Positions 36,138-44,578 of a stretch of 64,000 nucleotides of DNA are shown here, piece by piece (position 1 is the stretch's first letter; every line of letters begins with the position of its first letter). The notes beneath the pieces were generated by a model. It saw nothing but the letters and a program-made list of their open reading frames with translations. It was not told where the DNA came from and did not search any database. The stretch is taken from positions 1,178,001 to 1,242,000 of the forward strand of contig NZ_JACHXJ010000002.1 in the NCBI RefSeq assembly GCF_014192015.1, written 5' to 3'. Source of the stretch: Paenibacillus rhizosphaerae. GTDB taxonomy: Bacteria > Bacillota > Bacilli > Paenibacillales > Paenibacillaceae. A program made the translations under genes and the position numbers.

Positions 36138-37376
36138 ATGAGAGGAATAATGGAGCGTATTCGCCGTGATTACGGCAAGAAGCTAGTCTCGCTTCATGCC
36201 TGGAACGGCTGGATCGTCGCCATCTTAGCGCTGACAGGACTTGTTCTTATCAGCGGATTCTGGCGAGGATTCCTGGGCGAAGGCAGAGTTTGGATCAAAT
36301 GGGGCCATGTTACTGTCGGTATCCTGTCGATCCTGCCGGTCATTTATTATCTGTTCCTGGCGGGGAAGCACTGGAAGAAGCTGAAGAAGAGACCTTGGCA
36401 GCGGTTTAACGTGCTGGTCGTCCTAGGACTGCTCTTGGGCTGGTTTGCTTCAGGCATCCTATTGTGGCAGTTCCGGATGGCCGGGCCAAGAGCAACGAAC
36501 ATGGCGCTGGTCCTGCATGACGTATTGACCTGGATAGGTCTTCCATACATCATTTATCATTCGGTAACAAGATTGAAGTGGCTCAAGGCAGCTGAACGTC
36601 GAAGCATAGTTAAACGCACAGACATTGAAAAGAAGGTGGAAGGCGTATCCCAGCCGCCATTTTATACACGGAGGGCATTTATTCGCGGAGCAATCGGAGC
36701 CGGGCTGGCGGTAACCCTGGGCCCGTCTTTTATGAAATGGCTGGTTTACTCGCTCGGCAGCGCGGGTGGGAGTAACTCCATCGACCAGCTAATCAAGGAC
36801 AACGCCAACTCACTGATGCCTGACCCCATTCCGCTGCCAGCGTCCATGCCGCCTGCTGGAGGCGGGGCGCAAGGCCATTTTCGAGTCTACACGGTTGCGC
36901 CGATTCCGATGTTTACGAATAAGAACTGGTCTTTTACGATCAACGGGCTTGTCGAGAAAAGCATGAAATGGGATTGGGAACAGTTCGTCAATTTAAAGCG
37001 GTCCGTGCAGGTCAGCGATTTTCACTGCGTCACAGGGTGGTCGGTCTATAAGAACACCTGGGAGGGAATCCCGCTCGCACAACTGCTTCAATTAGCCGGA
37101 GTTAAACCAGGGGCAAAAAACGTCAAATTCTACTCAGGTGACGGTGTCTACACGGACACGCTGACACTGGAGCAAGCGTCTATGGATGACGTTATGGTCG
37201 CTGTTATGCATGACGGCAAGCCGATTCCTAGCGACCTGGGCGGGCCCGTACGCCTGATCGTCCCCAGGATGTATGCCTACAAATCCGTCAAATGGCTGAA
37301 CAGAATCGAGCTGATATCAGAAAATCATATCGGCTATTGGGAAGAGCGCGGATATTCGAATGACGCCTGGGTATAG
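36138..37376 (+). CDS. cytochrome b membrane domain fused to a molybdopterin oxidoreductase (MsrQ/MsrP-like fusion)
   Basis: 412 aa, RBS AAGGCGG. Residues about 15-150 hold four membrane helices with candidate haem-ligand histidines H20, H57, H127 and H141. A twin-arginine-like motif TRRAFIR (177-183) precedes another hydrophobic stretch. From about 245 on comes a sulfite-oxidase-fold molybdopterin domain (PF00174 type) with the Mo-ligating Cys297 in SDFHCVTGWS. In proteobacteria the equivalent parts are separate proteins, MsrP and MsrQ, which repair methionine sulfoxide in periplasmic proteins. Catalysis on methionine sulfoxide is inferred, not shown. Confidence 0.85.
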   Translation: MRGIMERIRRDYGKKLVSLHAWNGWIVAILALTGLVLISGFWRGFLGEGRVWIKWGHVTVGILSILPVIYYLFLAGKHWKKLKKRPWQRFNVLVVLGLLLGWFASGILLWQFRMAGPRATNMALVLHDVLTWIGLPYIIYHSVTRLKWLKAAERRSIVKRTDIEKKVEGVSQPPFYTRRAFIRGAIGAGLAVTLGPSFMKWLVYSLGSAGGSNSIDQLIKDNANSLMPDPIPLPASMPPAGGGAQGHFRVYTVAPIPMFTNKNWSFTINGLVEKSMKWDWEQFVNLKRSVQVSDFHCVTGWSVYKNTWEGIPLAQLLQLAGVKPGAKNVKFYSGDGVYTDTLTLEQASMDDVMVAVMHDGKPIPSDLGGPVRLIVPRMYAYKSVKWLNRIELISENHIGYWEERGYSNDAWV

Positions 37377-37491
37377 ATGAATAATTTACACGCTTAGAAG
37401 CCGTTTTGGAGAGATTGTCTGCTTGGGAAACACCAAAAGAACTCGCTTATCCCACAGATGCAGATGATGTGGTAGAGCAGGTATAAAAGTC

Positions 37492-37520
37492 AAAGCCACT
37501 CCTAACCTAGGAGTGGCTTT
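37492..37520 (+). terminator. terminator after the oxidoreductase operon
   Basis: AAAGCCACTCCTA (37492-37504), loop ACC, TAGGAGTGGCTTT (37508-37520). The flanking gap 37377-37598 holds no other recognisable element. Confidence 0.85.
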
Positions 37521-37598
37521 CATTGTTATTGGTGAAGGACGACAGGAACAACGATTGTTACGATTTCCCGGCGAAAAGCCGCGATGGCTTTGGCGGGT

Positions 37599-40500
37599 TC
37601 ATTTAAGGATTGTCGATCTTCCTATACGGGTTTCTGAAAGAAGCCGTACCGGACCGAAAAGCCCCGACCGCAGCTGGCCTTCCACGATGTAGTGGGTCGG
37701 ACTCGCTCCATGCAAATAGTTGGCGATCGTGTTGAACACGGTGATTTCGATCCGGTTGTTCCCGACTGTCAGCAGCTCGGTCACGTCGAGCCGGTAAGGG
37801 GACCAGATACAGATCCCGGCCTGACGCTCGTTAACGCGTACCTCAGCTGTGCCTCTGACTTCGCCAAGGTCGAGAATAACCCTGCCTTTCGGCGTACGGT
37901 CCAGGTTGACAGCCGATTCATAATGAACACCGCCGGAATAGGTTTCGAGGCCCTGAGCCGTCCAGTCGCCCGGCTCCATGCGGCCGGTTCCGACACGATA
38001 GGTGACAGGACCTCGGAGTATACCGCCTCCGGTTTTGCCGCGATTCGGAATGATGCGAAGCACGGCGGTCCTCCGGACGCCCTCTGGATTCGGCAGCTTC
38101 GTGCTCTCTTCGACGATAGGGATTTCCTTCCCGTCCACCCACAGCCGGGCTTCCCCGTCCGCCGGAATGATGGCGTGCGTCGCGCCTGGCGGGAGAGTCC
38201 AGCGAAGCCATTCCACCGAACCGCTCGCTAAGCCGGCGTCTACGTCGAGCGTGACGACGGTTCCGTCCGCCGTCCGGTCTTCAATCCATTCGGCCCCCGG
38301 AAGCGGATGCGGCCTGCGCCAAAGCTCGTGGTAGGCCGGTTCCTGGATAGACAGGTCATTGATTTTCCAATCCAGCCAGAGGTCCGCTTGCTGTGGGCTA
38401 TGAGCCTCTCGGCACACGGTCCAATCGGTTCCCGATGGGAAGGTGACCGTTCGCCCGTCCTCCGCTTCGGCGATGCCGTCGATCAGGATGCCGGCGGCCT
38501 TGCCGATGTCCTCCATGACCACCTCGATTGTATTCTCACCTTGCCGGAAGCATGACACCGGATAAGGCAGAACCCGTCTGCCCTTAGCGTACGGATCGAA
38601 GCCGCCCTGCCTTCCGACGGTCGTTCCGTTGACTCTTATGCTTGCGGTGCCGTCCGCCGCCATCTGGATCGTCCCCCTCACCGGAGGGAAAGGAAGATGA
38701 ACCTTGCCGGTGAAAGTGACCCGATCGTCCTTGACATAAGGGGCAGGCACTTGCAGCCATTCCGGCCGCGCGAAATTGTCCCTGCTGCGAACGAATGACC
38801 AATAGGCGCGCAGCTCCTGCTTGGTTCTCGCGGTCAGCCTGAATTCGAGCGCGTTGAGCCCTTCGCGAAGACGGACAGGGAAATAGGCAAGATAACCCCG
38901 GTCAGTTGACTCGGCCTCCTGGCCGTTCACCCAGATCCGCTTGTCAGCGCCGGCACCAACCGCCAGAAGGAGCGTCTGCTCTTCATCGGACCAGGCGGCG
39001 GTCCGCACCTGCACCGCCTCGCCGGCCTCGACGGTACCGAAAGCGAGAAATTCGCTTGGTACGTGCGCCTTCGGACCTAGCGTGCGAACGTGAATGCGAT
39101 CATGGGCAATGCCCCGCGTAAGGGAATATTCCGCAGCCTTCCACTTCACTTCGCGGCTTGCCGGAGCACTCATGTCCGAATGGGGCGCAGGTAATTCATG
39201 CTCAGCCGCGGGACCCGTCCACTGTCCGTAAACGCCGAACGTTGCCTGAACCCCTGTCCAGCCGTTGTCACCGTTTTCACACTGCCAACCGGCCGTAATG
39301 CCGTCGATTCCGGGCGATTCCTTGCGATGCCCGAAATACCAGGTGGACACGGGAGGAGACCCTGGAGAATTCGGCTTGTCAAAATCTCCGAACCGGTTAT
39401 CCAGCGTCGGTACGAGCTTGGTCTTCCATCGACCGCTGATTTCCGCGAGAACGCCTTGGTGAAGGGGTGACGAGTCAGCCGGTTTCTCTTCCGATCTCAA
39501 GGGTTTCGAACGTTCATCCGTCCTTTTCCATACCAGTACGGAAGCGGGTCCCTGATCGAACGGCACGGTGATCACACTGCGGCCTTCGGCGTCCTGCGAT
39601 ACGGCGGCGGGACGACGCTCACCGGAGAGGGGATCCCAAAGCTCGGCATCCCGCACTTTTTCCCGTACAGTAATCGAGGTTTCACGAACGTAACGGTCTG
39701 GAGAAAAGCTGTAATCGGGATGCTGCCATACGGTAAACGGACCATGTTCCGTCGCCATCGGAAATAGCGAAGGCACGAACAAGAGATCATAATCGTCTAC
39801 GCGCCGGTGAAGGGTCGGCACGGCCGCTTCGATTTCTTTCGGCAACCCCGACAGCGCGTCCGGCAGCGCTTCGGCGGAAGCGATGAAACGCGCTTGCCCG
39901 CGATCGAATAAACCCTTAAGCTTAACCGTCCATTCGCCTCCGGTAGACGGTGGCCCGGGAATCGTTCCTACCGCGATCAGCAGGCCGCCGTTTTCAGCGA
40001 AACGGACCAGAATCTCCGCTGTCCGTTCCCGGACGACGGAGCAGGCCGGAAGCACGACGGCTCGATAGCTCTCGTCTCGGATCAGCAGTCTGCCGTCCCT
40101 GACGACCGCCTCGGTGACCGCTTCGTCACTGAGCACGTCGAAATCCCTGCCATCTCCGTCAAGAACGCCGGTCTTGGGCATGTTCCAATACATTTTGCCG
40201 ACCAGGGCGCGGTAGCAATCTCTAGCGAGCAAAGTCGGCTCGAGCGGCCCCTGCAGGGTGTGATGCGCCTGAACCGTCGCCGTCGGGAACAAGACGCCGA
40301 TATCGCATACGTGGCTGCCTCGGGTCAGCAAGTAGCAGAGCCGGCTCACAGCGTCAGCGAACCGGGAATAATGCCGCCAATAGGGCTGCCGCCAGCAGGT
40401 CGACGGCGGAGCCCATTCATACCAGCCTCCCCGCGTGCTGTAATAAGCAGCATGCGGGTTATACAGGTTGCCGCCTGCGCGGATCCACGGAATCAGCCAA

Positions 40501-41624
40501 TCGTAGGTTTCCTCCAAGGTTCCGCCCCATCCGCTGCTGTGGAACACTTCGATCCATACCCGTTCGCGGCCATTCAGATGTGCGAGCGAGCTGTGGATTT
40601 TGGTTTCGCCGTGATGGTCGCTGCCCGGGGCGCCGTACCAACGGTGCGTCCGCAAGTAATCGGCATAGCTGCGTACACCTCCCGGAGCGTCTCCTTCCCT
40701 TGCAGGACCCTGCTGGTCAAATCCACAGATGAGTCCGTTTCGCACGTGCCATTCGTAGAAAGGAATAAAAAATGCTTCTTCAGCCAGCTCCGCGCGCACT
40801 TCCTGATAGTCCATGCGGACCTGCTGCGCCTCGCTATGCTCGCCCTCCCACAAATAAGAGGCGTACTCGAGTAAGTCGTAACCCTTCCGCGCGGCAAAAG
40901 CTTCGGCGAATTCCGCACTCCAGGCGGGCACATTCGGCAGCTCATCCTGGAACGAGCCGACGATCACGCGGCCGAACCACTTGCCAAGGCGCCGCTCGAA
41001 TTCTTTGTGCACCATGCCGAGCAATCGGTCGCAAGCCTCGGCTGAAAAATAATCGAAATTGCGCTGGACCGTATAGATCAACCGCAGCCGATGCGGTGTG
41101 GAACATTCGATGGAGGCACGCCGATCTTCGACGGGGACAGACTCGAACGGTCCCGTCGTCCGGCCATCCTCATCGATTGCTGCGGCCGTTGCCGTCAGCG
41201 GTGTGCCGCCTGAAGGGCAATGCGCTTCCAGCAGGCCCGTTCCTTCCGTTACGAGGCACTCGAGATGCTGCCCGGCATAACCGGCGTTTTCCCGTACCAG
41301 TTCACCCTGAAGATTGGCGCCGGAGAAACCGATTTGGTCGTAAAACCAGATCCGCATACCGATCTCGTCGGCATACGCGCAGACGCCATCGAAGATATCC
41401 CACCATTCCTCCGATAGAAATCGGGGCCGGTCGGCATCCGAGCCATACATCGGGCCGGTCGGCGCCAGATTCAGGACGACCAGATTGTAGACGCCGCCCT
41501 CCTTGAACAGGTCCATCTGCCAGCGCAGTCTGTCCAATTCCAGCCGATCGCCGCTCCACCACCATATCGGCGCGGGGGAATAGTCTTTGGGCGGGGTCCG
41601 GAACTGTTCTGCGATTTTGTCCAT
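37599..41624 (-). CDS. very large glycoside hydrolase, GH106-like (alpha-L-rhamnosidase type)
   Basis: 1341 aa, RBS AAGGAGG. The N-terminus (PAPIWWWSGDRLELDRLRWQ) and the barrel with an acidic VGSFQDELP (Glu228) and RVWIEVFHSSGWGGTLEE resemble GH106 alpha-L-rhamnosidases and related uncharacterised hydrolases. The C-terminal half contains two or more beta-sandwich modules, the last with LDLGEVRGTAEVRVNERQAG and WSPYRLDVTELL, as in GH2/GH106. There is no signal peptide, so the substrate must be imported. Divergent from the AraC gene and part of the second carbohydrate locus. Codon use is GC-rich, which creates many false ORFs on the opposite strand. Confidence 0.75.
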   Translation of the reverse strand: MDKIAEQFRTPPKDYSPAPIWWWSGDRLELDRLRWQMDLFKEGGVYNLVVLNLAPTGPMYGSDADRPRFLSEEWWDIFDGVCAYADEIGMRIWFYDQIGFSGANLQGELVRENAGYAGQHLECLVTEGTGLLEAHCPSGGTPLTATAAAIDEDGRTTGPFESVPVEDRRASIECSTPHRLRLIYTVQRNFDYFSAEACDRLLGMVHKEFERRLGKWFGRVIVGSFQDELPNVPAWSAEFAEAFAARKGYDLLEYASYLWEGEHSEAQQVRMDYQEVRAELAEEAFFIPFYEWHVRNGLICGFDQQGPAREGDAPGGVRSYADYLRTHRWYGAPGSDHHGETKIHSSLAHLNGRERVWIEVFHSSGWGGTLEETYDWLIPWIRAGGNLYNPHAAYYSTRGGWYEWAPPSTCWRQPYWRHYSRFADAVSRLCYLLTRGSHVCDIGVLFPTATVQAHHTLQGPLEPTLLARDCYRALVGKMYWNMPKTGVLDGDGRDFDVLSDEAVTEAVVRDGRLLIRDESYRAVVLPACSVVRERTAEILVRFAENGGLLIAVGTIPGPPSTGGEWTVKLKGLFDRGQARFIASAEALPDALSGLPKEIEAAVPTLHRRVDDYDLLFVPSLFPMATEHGPFTVWQHPDYSFSPDRYVRETSITVREKVRDAELWDPLSGERRPAAVSQDAEGRSVITVPFDQGPASVLVWKRTDERSKPLRSEEKPADSSPLHQGVLAEISGRWKTKLVPTLDNRFGDFDKPNSPGSPPVSTWYFGHRKESPGIDGITAGWQCENGDNGWTGVQATFGVYGQWTGPAAEHELPAPHSDMSAPASREVKWKAAEYSLTRGIAHDRIHVRTLGPKAHVPSEFLAFGTVEAGEAVQVRTAAWSDEEQTLLLAVGAGADKRIWVNGQEAESTDRGYLAYFPVRLREGLNALEFRLTARTKQELRAYWSFVRSRDNFARPEWLQVPAPYVKDDRVTFTGKVHLPFPPVRGTIQMAADGTASIRVNGTTVGRQGGFDPYAKGRRVLPYPVSCFRQGENTIEVVMEDIGKAAGILIDGIAEAEDGRTVTFPSGTDWTVCREAHSPQQADLWLDWKINDLSIQEPAYHELWRRPHPLPGAEWIEDRTADGTVVTLDVDAGLASGSVEWLRWTLPPGATHAIIPADGEARLWVDGKEIPIVEESTKLPNPEGVRRTAVLRIIPNRGKTGGGILRGPVTYRVGTGRMEPGDWTAQGLETYSGGVHYESAVNLDRTPKGRVILDLGEVRGTAEVRVNERQAGICIWSPYRLDVTELLTVGNNRIEITVFNTIANYLHGASPTHYIVEGQLRSGLFGPVRLLSETRIGRSTILK

Positions 41625-41722
41625 GCTTCTTCAAGCCTCCTTCGATCATTCGGTTGCAGGAACCATTTTACAGACAAAGACCGGCCTGAAAAATGGAGAA
41701 GGGGAGGTTTTTTTGTAATCCC

Positions 41723-41748
41723 GTCGAATGGATACGTCGAATGATACG
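41723..41748. repeat. 13-bp spaced direct repeat upstream of the AraC gene
   Basis: GTCGAATG occurs at 41723-41730 and 41736-41743, each followed by (G)ATACG. It sits in the 142-bp gap between divergent genes and could be an AraC-type half-site pair. Confidence 0.35.
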
Positions 41749-41766
41749 CAGGTGGGAGGAGTTTAT

Positions 41767-42678
41767 ATGTATTCGGTACTATCCGTACACGATCGGAATT
41801 TATCTCCGTATATCCGGTATGCACACGAACTGGACTTATACAAAGGGTATTTGCTGCTCGACCGAATCATTTACGATCATGAATTCGTTTTTGGCATTTC
41901 CGGTCAGGCTTTCGTAACGATGGGAGGCAGGACGCACGTCATCCGGCCAGGCGATCTGCTCCTCATCAAGCCGCATGTTCCTCATACGATGAAGGTGGTT
42001 GATGAAAAGCCATTCCGCAGCGTCTGTGTGCATTTTGATTGGACGGATTTGGGGCCGACTTCGGACTTTTCCCCGATCGGGGTGTATCTCAATGTCAAAC
42101 AAGCATCTGTAAGCAAGGCAGCGGCCAAGAAGCTCGAAGACCGGCCGGCGGATGAGTTCGCCGAATTCGCTTGGCCGGCGCTCCTCACGGTGAGCGAGTC
42201 TTCGTCGTTCCTGGTTTCCTTTCGCGAGGTCGTCAAGCATTTCCGCGATGCCCGGCTCGGCTCGAAGCTTCACATGAAGGCGGCCTTCCTGAGAATCGTC
42301 GCCATGGCTGCCGAAGAATTAACGACCGACGAGGGAATTCCAAAGGGTTATCCACACGCGGATCTCATCCGGGAGGCGATGCAGACGATCCGGCAGCGAT
42401 ATCGCGAGCCGATTGCCTATGATGAATTGGCAGCCCCGCGCGGACTGTCGCCGAAGTACTTCGGCAAGCTGTTCAAGGGGGCGACCGGCCGCACGATCAC
42501 GGAGTATTTGCTCGACGTCCGCATGGAACGGGCCAAAGAGATGCTTACCACGACGACCTCTCCACTTAAGGAGATTGCCGCCGCGGTGGGCATTGACGAC
42601 GTGTACTATTTCAGCAAGCTGTTTAAGCGGATGGAAGGTATGCCGCCAGGCCAATATCGGAATTCGATGCGCCGTTAG
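41767..42678 (+). CDS. AraC-family transcriptional regulator
   Basis: 303 aa from the ATG (MYSVLSVHD) behind GGGAGGAG; the ATG at 41728 has no ribosome site. N-terminal cupin domain (FGISGQAFVTMGGRTHVIRPGD) and C-terminal AraC HTH pair (YDELAAPRGLSPKYFGKLFK and LKEIAAAVGIDDVYYFSKLF). Expected to control the divergent GH106-like gene and possibly the operon downstream. Confidence 0.92.
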   Translation: MYSVLSVHDRNLSPYIRYAHELDLYKGYLLLDRIIYDHEFVFGISGQAFVTMGGRTHVIRPGDLLLIKPHVPHTMKVVDEKPFRSVCVHFDWTDLGPTSDFSPIGVYLNVKQASVSKAAAKKLEDRPADEFAEFAWPALLTVSESSSFLVSFREVVKHFRDARLGSKLHMKAAFLRIVAMAAEELTTDEGIPKGYPHADLIREAMQTIRQRYREPIAYDELAAPRGLSPKYFGKLFKGATGRTITEYLLDVRMERAKEMLTTTTSPLKEIAAAVGIDDVYYFSKLFKRMEGMPPGQYRNSMRR

Positions 42679-42893
42679 CGGCATAAAAGCGGCTTGCCGG
42701 GAGTGATCAGAACGAAAAGATGTTTTCAGTGTGGCAGTGGATGTGTTACCATGCAATAACCAAATAACTACGCTTGACAACCGAATGGGAGAAAGTGGCG
42801 GGACCGTCCATACATGGCGGTAACGGCCGGGACGGGCCGTCAGAATAATCTCTACATACCGCCTGCGAAACAACGATACGAGGTGAGTGGAGT

Positions 42894-44567
42894 ATGTATA
42901 ATCTTCTGATCGTTGACGACGAGCCGAGGATCGTCAATGGCCTCTATGAGCAATTCTTGGATTGGAAACAGGAGGAACTGAGCGTTTATCGGGCGCTCTC
43001 CGCGGTGGAAGCGATGCGGATCTTGAGCGTAACGAAGATCGACATCGTTCTCAGCGACATCCATATGCCGGGAATGAACGGCATTGAGCTGCAGAAGCAA
43101 ATTCTCCGTCTCTGGCCCCGGTGCAAGGTGATTTTCCTGTCCGGCTTCAGCGATTTCGAATACGTCCAGTCCGCTTTGCGCGACGGCGGGCTGGATTACA
43201 TTCTCAAACTCGAAGGTGACGATCAGATATTCGCCGCTGTCGGCAAGGCCATCGGACGTCTGAGGGAAGAGAGGATGTCCGAGCAGCTGCTTCAAAAAGC
43301 GAAGCAGCAGTACGAGGCGGCGATACCTATGCTGCAAAAGGATTTCTTAATCTCCCTGCTGCAAGGAGAGCTCTCGGGATGCTCCGTCAGGCAGGATCGG
43401 TTGGACGAGCTGCGCATCCCGCTATCGGCGCAGCAGAGTGTGCTGTTGTCAATTTGCCGGGTCGATCGCTGGCCCGAAAACATACGACCGACGGACCGTT
43501 CGCTTCTGATGTATGCGATCGGCAATATCGCAAGCGAATATTTCAGCCAAGTAACGGTTGTGTCGTGTTCGATGTCGGCCTCCCACCTCGCGATTCTTGT
43601 TCAGCCTGCCGAAAACGGCAGCGACGGGAAGTCAGACGCCGATTGGGGGACCTGCTTGTCTTTCGTGCATGGGACATCTTCCGACATTCAGGATACCTGC
43701 AAAACGATGCTGAAGCTCCCGGTGTCGATCGCCCTGAGCGGCGTGCCATGCGCCTGGACATCAGCGGCAGTTCAGTATTTGCGCTTGGAGCAGCTGCTCC
43801 ACAACGGATTCGGACACGGTCACGAGATGCTGTTGTCCGACCGGAACCTGAGGGAGGCGACCGATCCTTCGTCCGTGCCTGCCAAACAGTATTTGGCGCT
43901 TCGCTTGAAGGCGGTCAATCAGCTGGAGCCGCTTTTAATGGGGGGGCGGAGTAAGGAATTTTTCGTATTGTTCGACGAGATCGAGAAGACCGCGCGCATG
44001 CTCCAGAATGAGCCTTCGATGCGCCTTTTTCTCATTCAGCTCGAATACTCCCTCGCCTCACTGTTCGTATCCTATTTGAATCAATGGGGGCTCCTCGAGA
44101 CCTTCTCGTCCACTATCGATTTAGGCCCGCTTCTGCATCATACCGAATTTCCTTCATGGATAGAGGCGTTTGCCTACTACCGCAAACTGTCCGAACTTTT
44201 GTTTGCTCATCGGACGGACGAGCAGATCGACCGGACTGAGAAAATGCTGGCTTCGCTCAATCATTATATCGAGCAGCATCTCGCGGAGGATCTCTCGCTG
44301 GAGAAGCTCGCCGACCGCGTTTACTTGCACCCGACTTATTTATCCCGCCTCTACAAACAGATTTCAGGCATCCGTCTCTCCGATTACATCAAAGAAGCAC
44401 GTCTTAAAAAAGCGGCGGAACTGCTTGCGATTCCAACCCTGAAAATTCAGGAAGTCGCAACCCGCGTCGGCTTCGAATCAGCGCATTATTTCGCCAAAGT
44501 GTTCAAAAAAAATATGCATATGACGCCGCAGGAATATAGGTCCAGCTGCTTAAACGGCAATGACTGA
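42894..44567 (+). CDS. YesN-type response regulator with AraC HTH
   Basis: 557 aa. N-terminal receiver with acidic residues D8-D9 and phosphoacceptor D55 in VLSDIHMPGM. A central region of about 300 residues of the kind found in YesN regulators is followed by a C-terminal AraC double HTH (LSLEKLADRVYLHPTYLSRLYK; IQEVATRVGFESAHYFAKVF). It should activate the binding-protein and permease genes downstream when phosphorylated by the kinase at 44579. The 215-bp gap before it shows no clear promoter. Confidence 0.93.
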   Translation: MYNLLIVDDEPRIVNGLYEQFLDWKQEELSVYRALSAVEAMRILSVTKIDIVLSDIHMPGMNGIELQKQILRLWPRCKVIFLSGFSDFEYVQSALRDGGLDYILKLEGDDQIFAAVGKAIGRLREERMSEQLLQKAKQQYEAAIPMLQKDFLISLLQGELSGCSVRQDRLDELRIPLSAQQSVLLSICRVDRWPENIRPTDRSLLMYAIGNIASEYFSQVTVVSCSMSASHLAILVQPAENGSDGKSDADWGTCLSFVHGTSSDIQDTCKTMLKLPVSIALSGVPCAWTSAAVQYLRLEQLLHNGFGHGHEMLLSDRNLREATDPSSVPAKQYLALRLKAVNQLEPLLMGGRSKEFFVLFDEIEKTARMLQNEPSMRLFLIQLEYSLASLFVSYLNQWGLLETFSSTIDLGPLLHHTEFPSWIEAFAYYRKLSELLFAHRTDEQIDRTEKMLASLNHYIEQHLAEDLSLEKLADRVYLHPTYLSRLYKQISGIRLSDYIKEARLKKAAELLAIPTLKIQEVATRVGFESAHYFAKVFKKNMHMTPQEYRSSCLNGND

Positions 44568-44578
44568 GGGGGATGCTT

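Noticed and set aside
40772-41506. 244-codon plus-strand ORF inside the GH106-like gene
   Set aside because: Arg/Pro/Ala-rich low-complexity translation typical of the complement of GC-rich coding DNA; the opposite frame has clear enzyme motifs.
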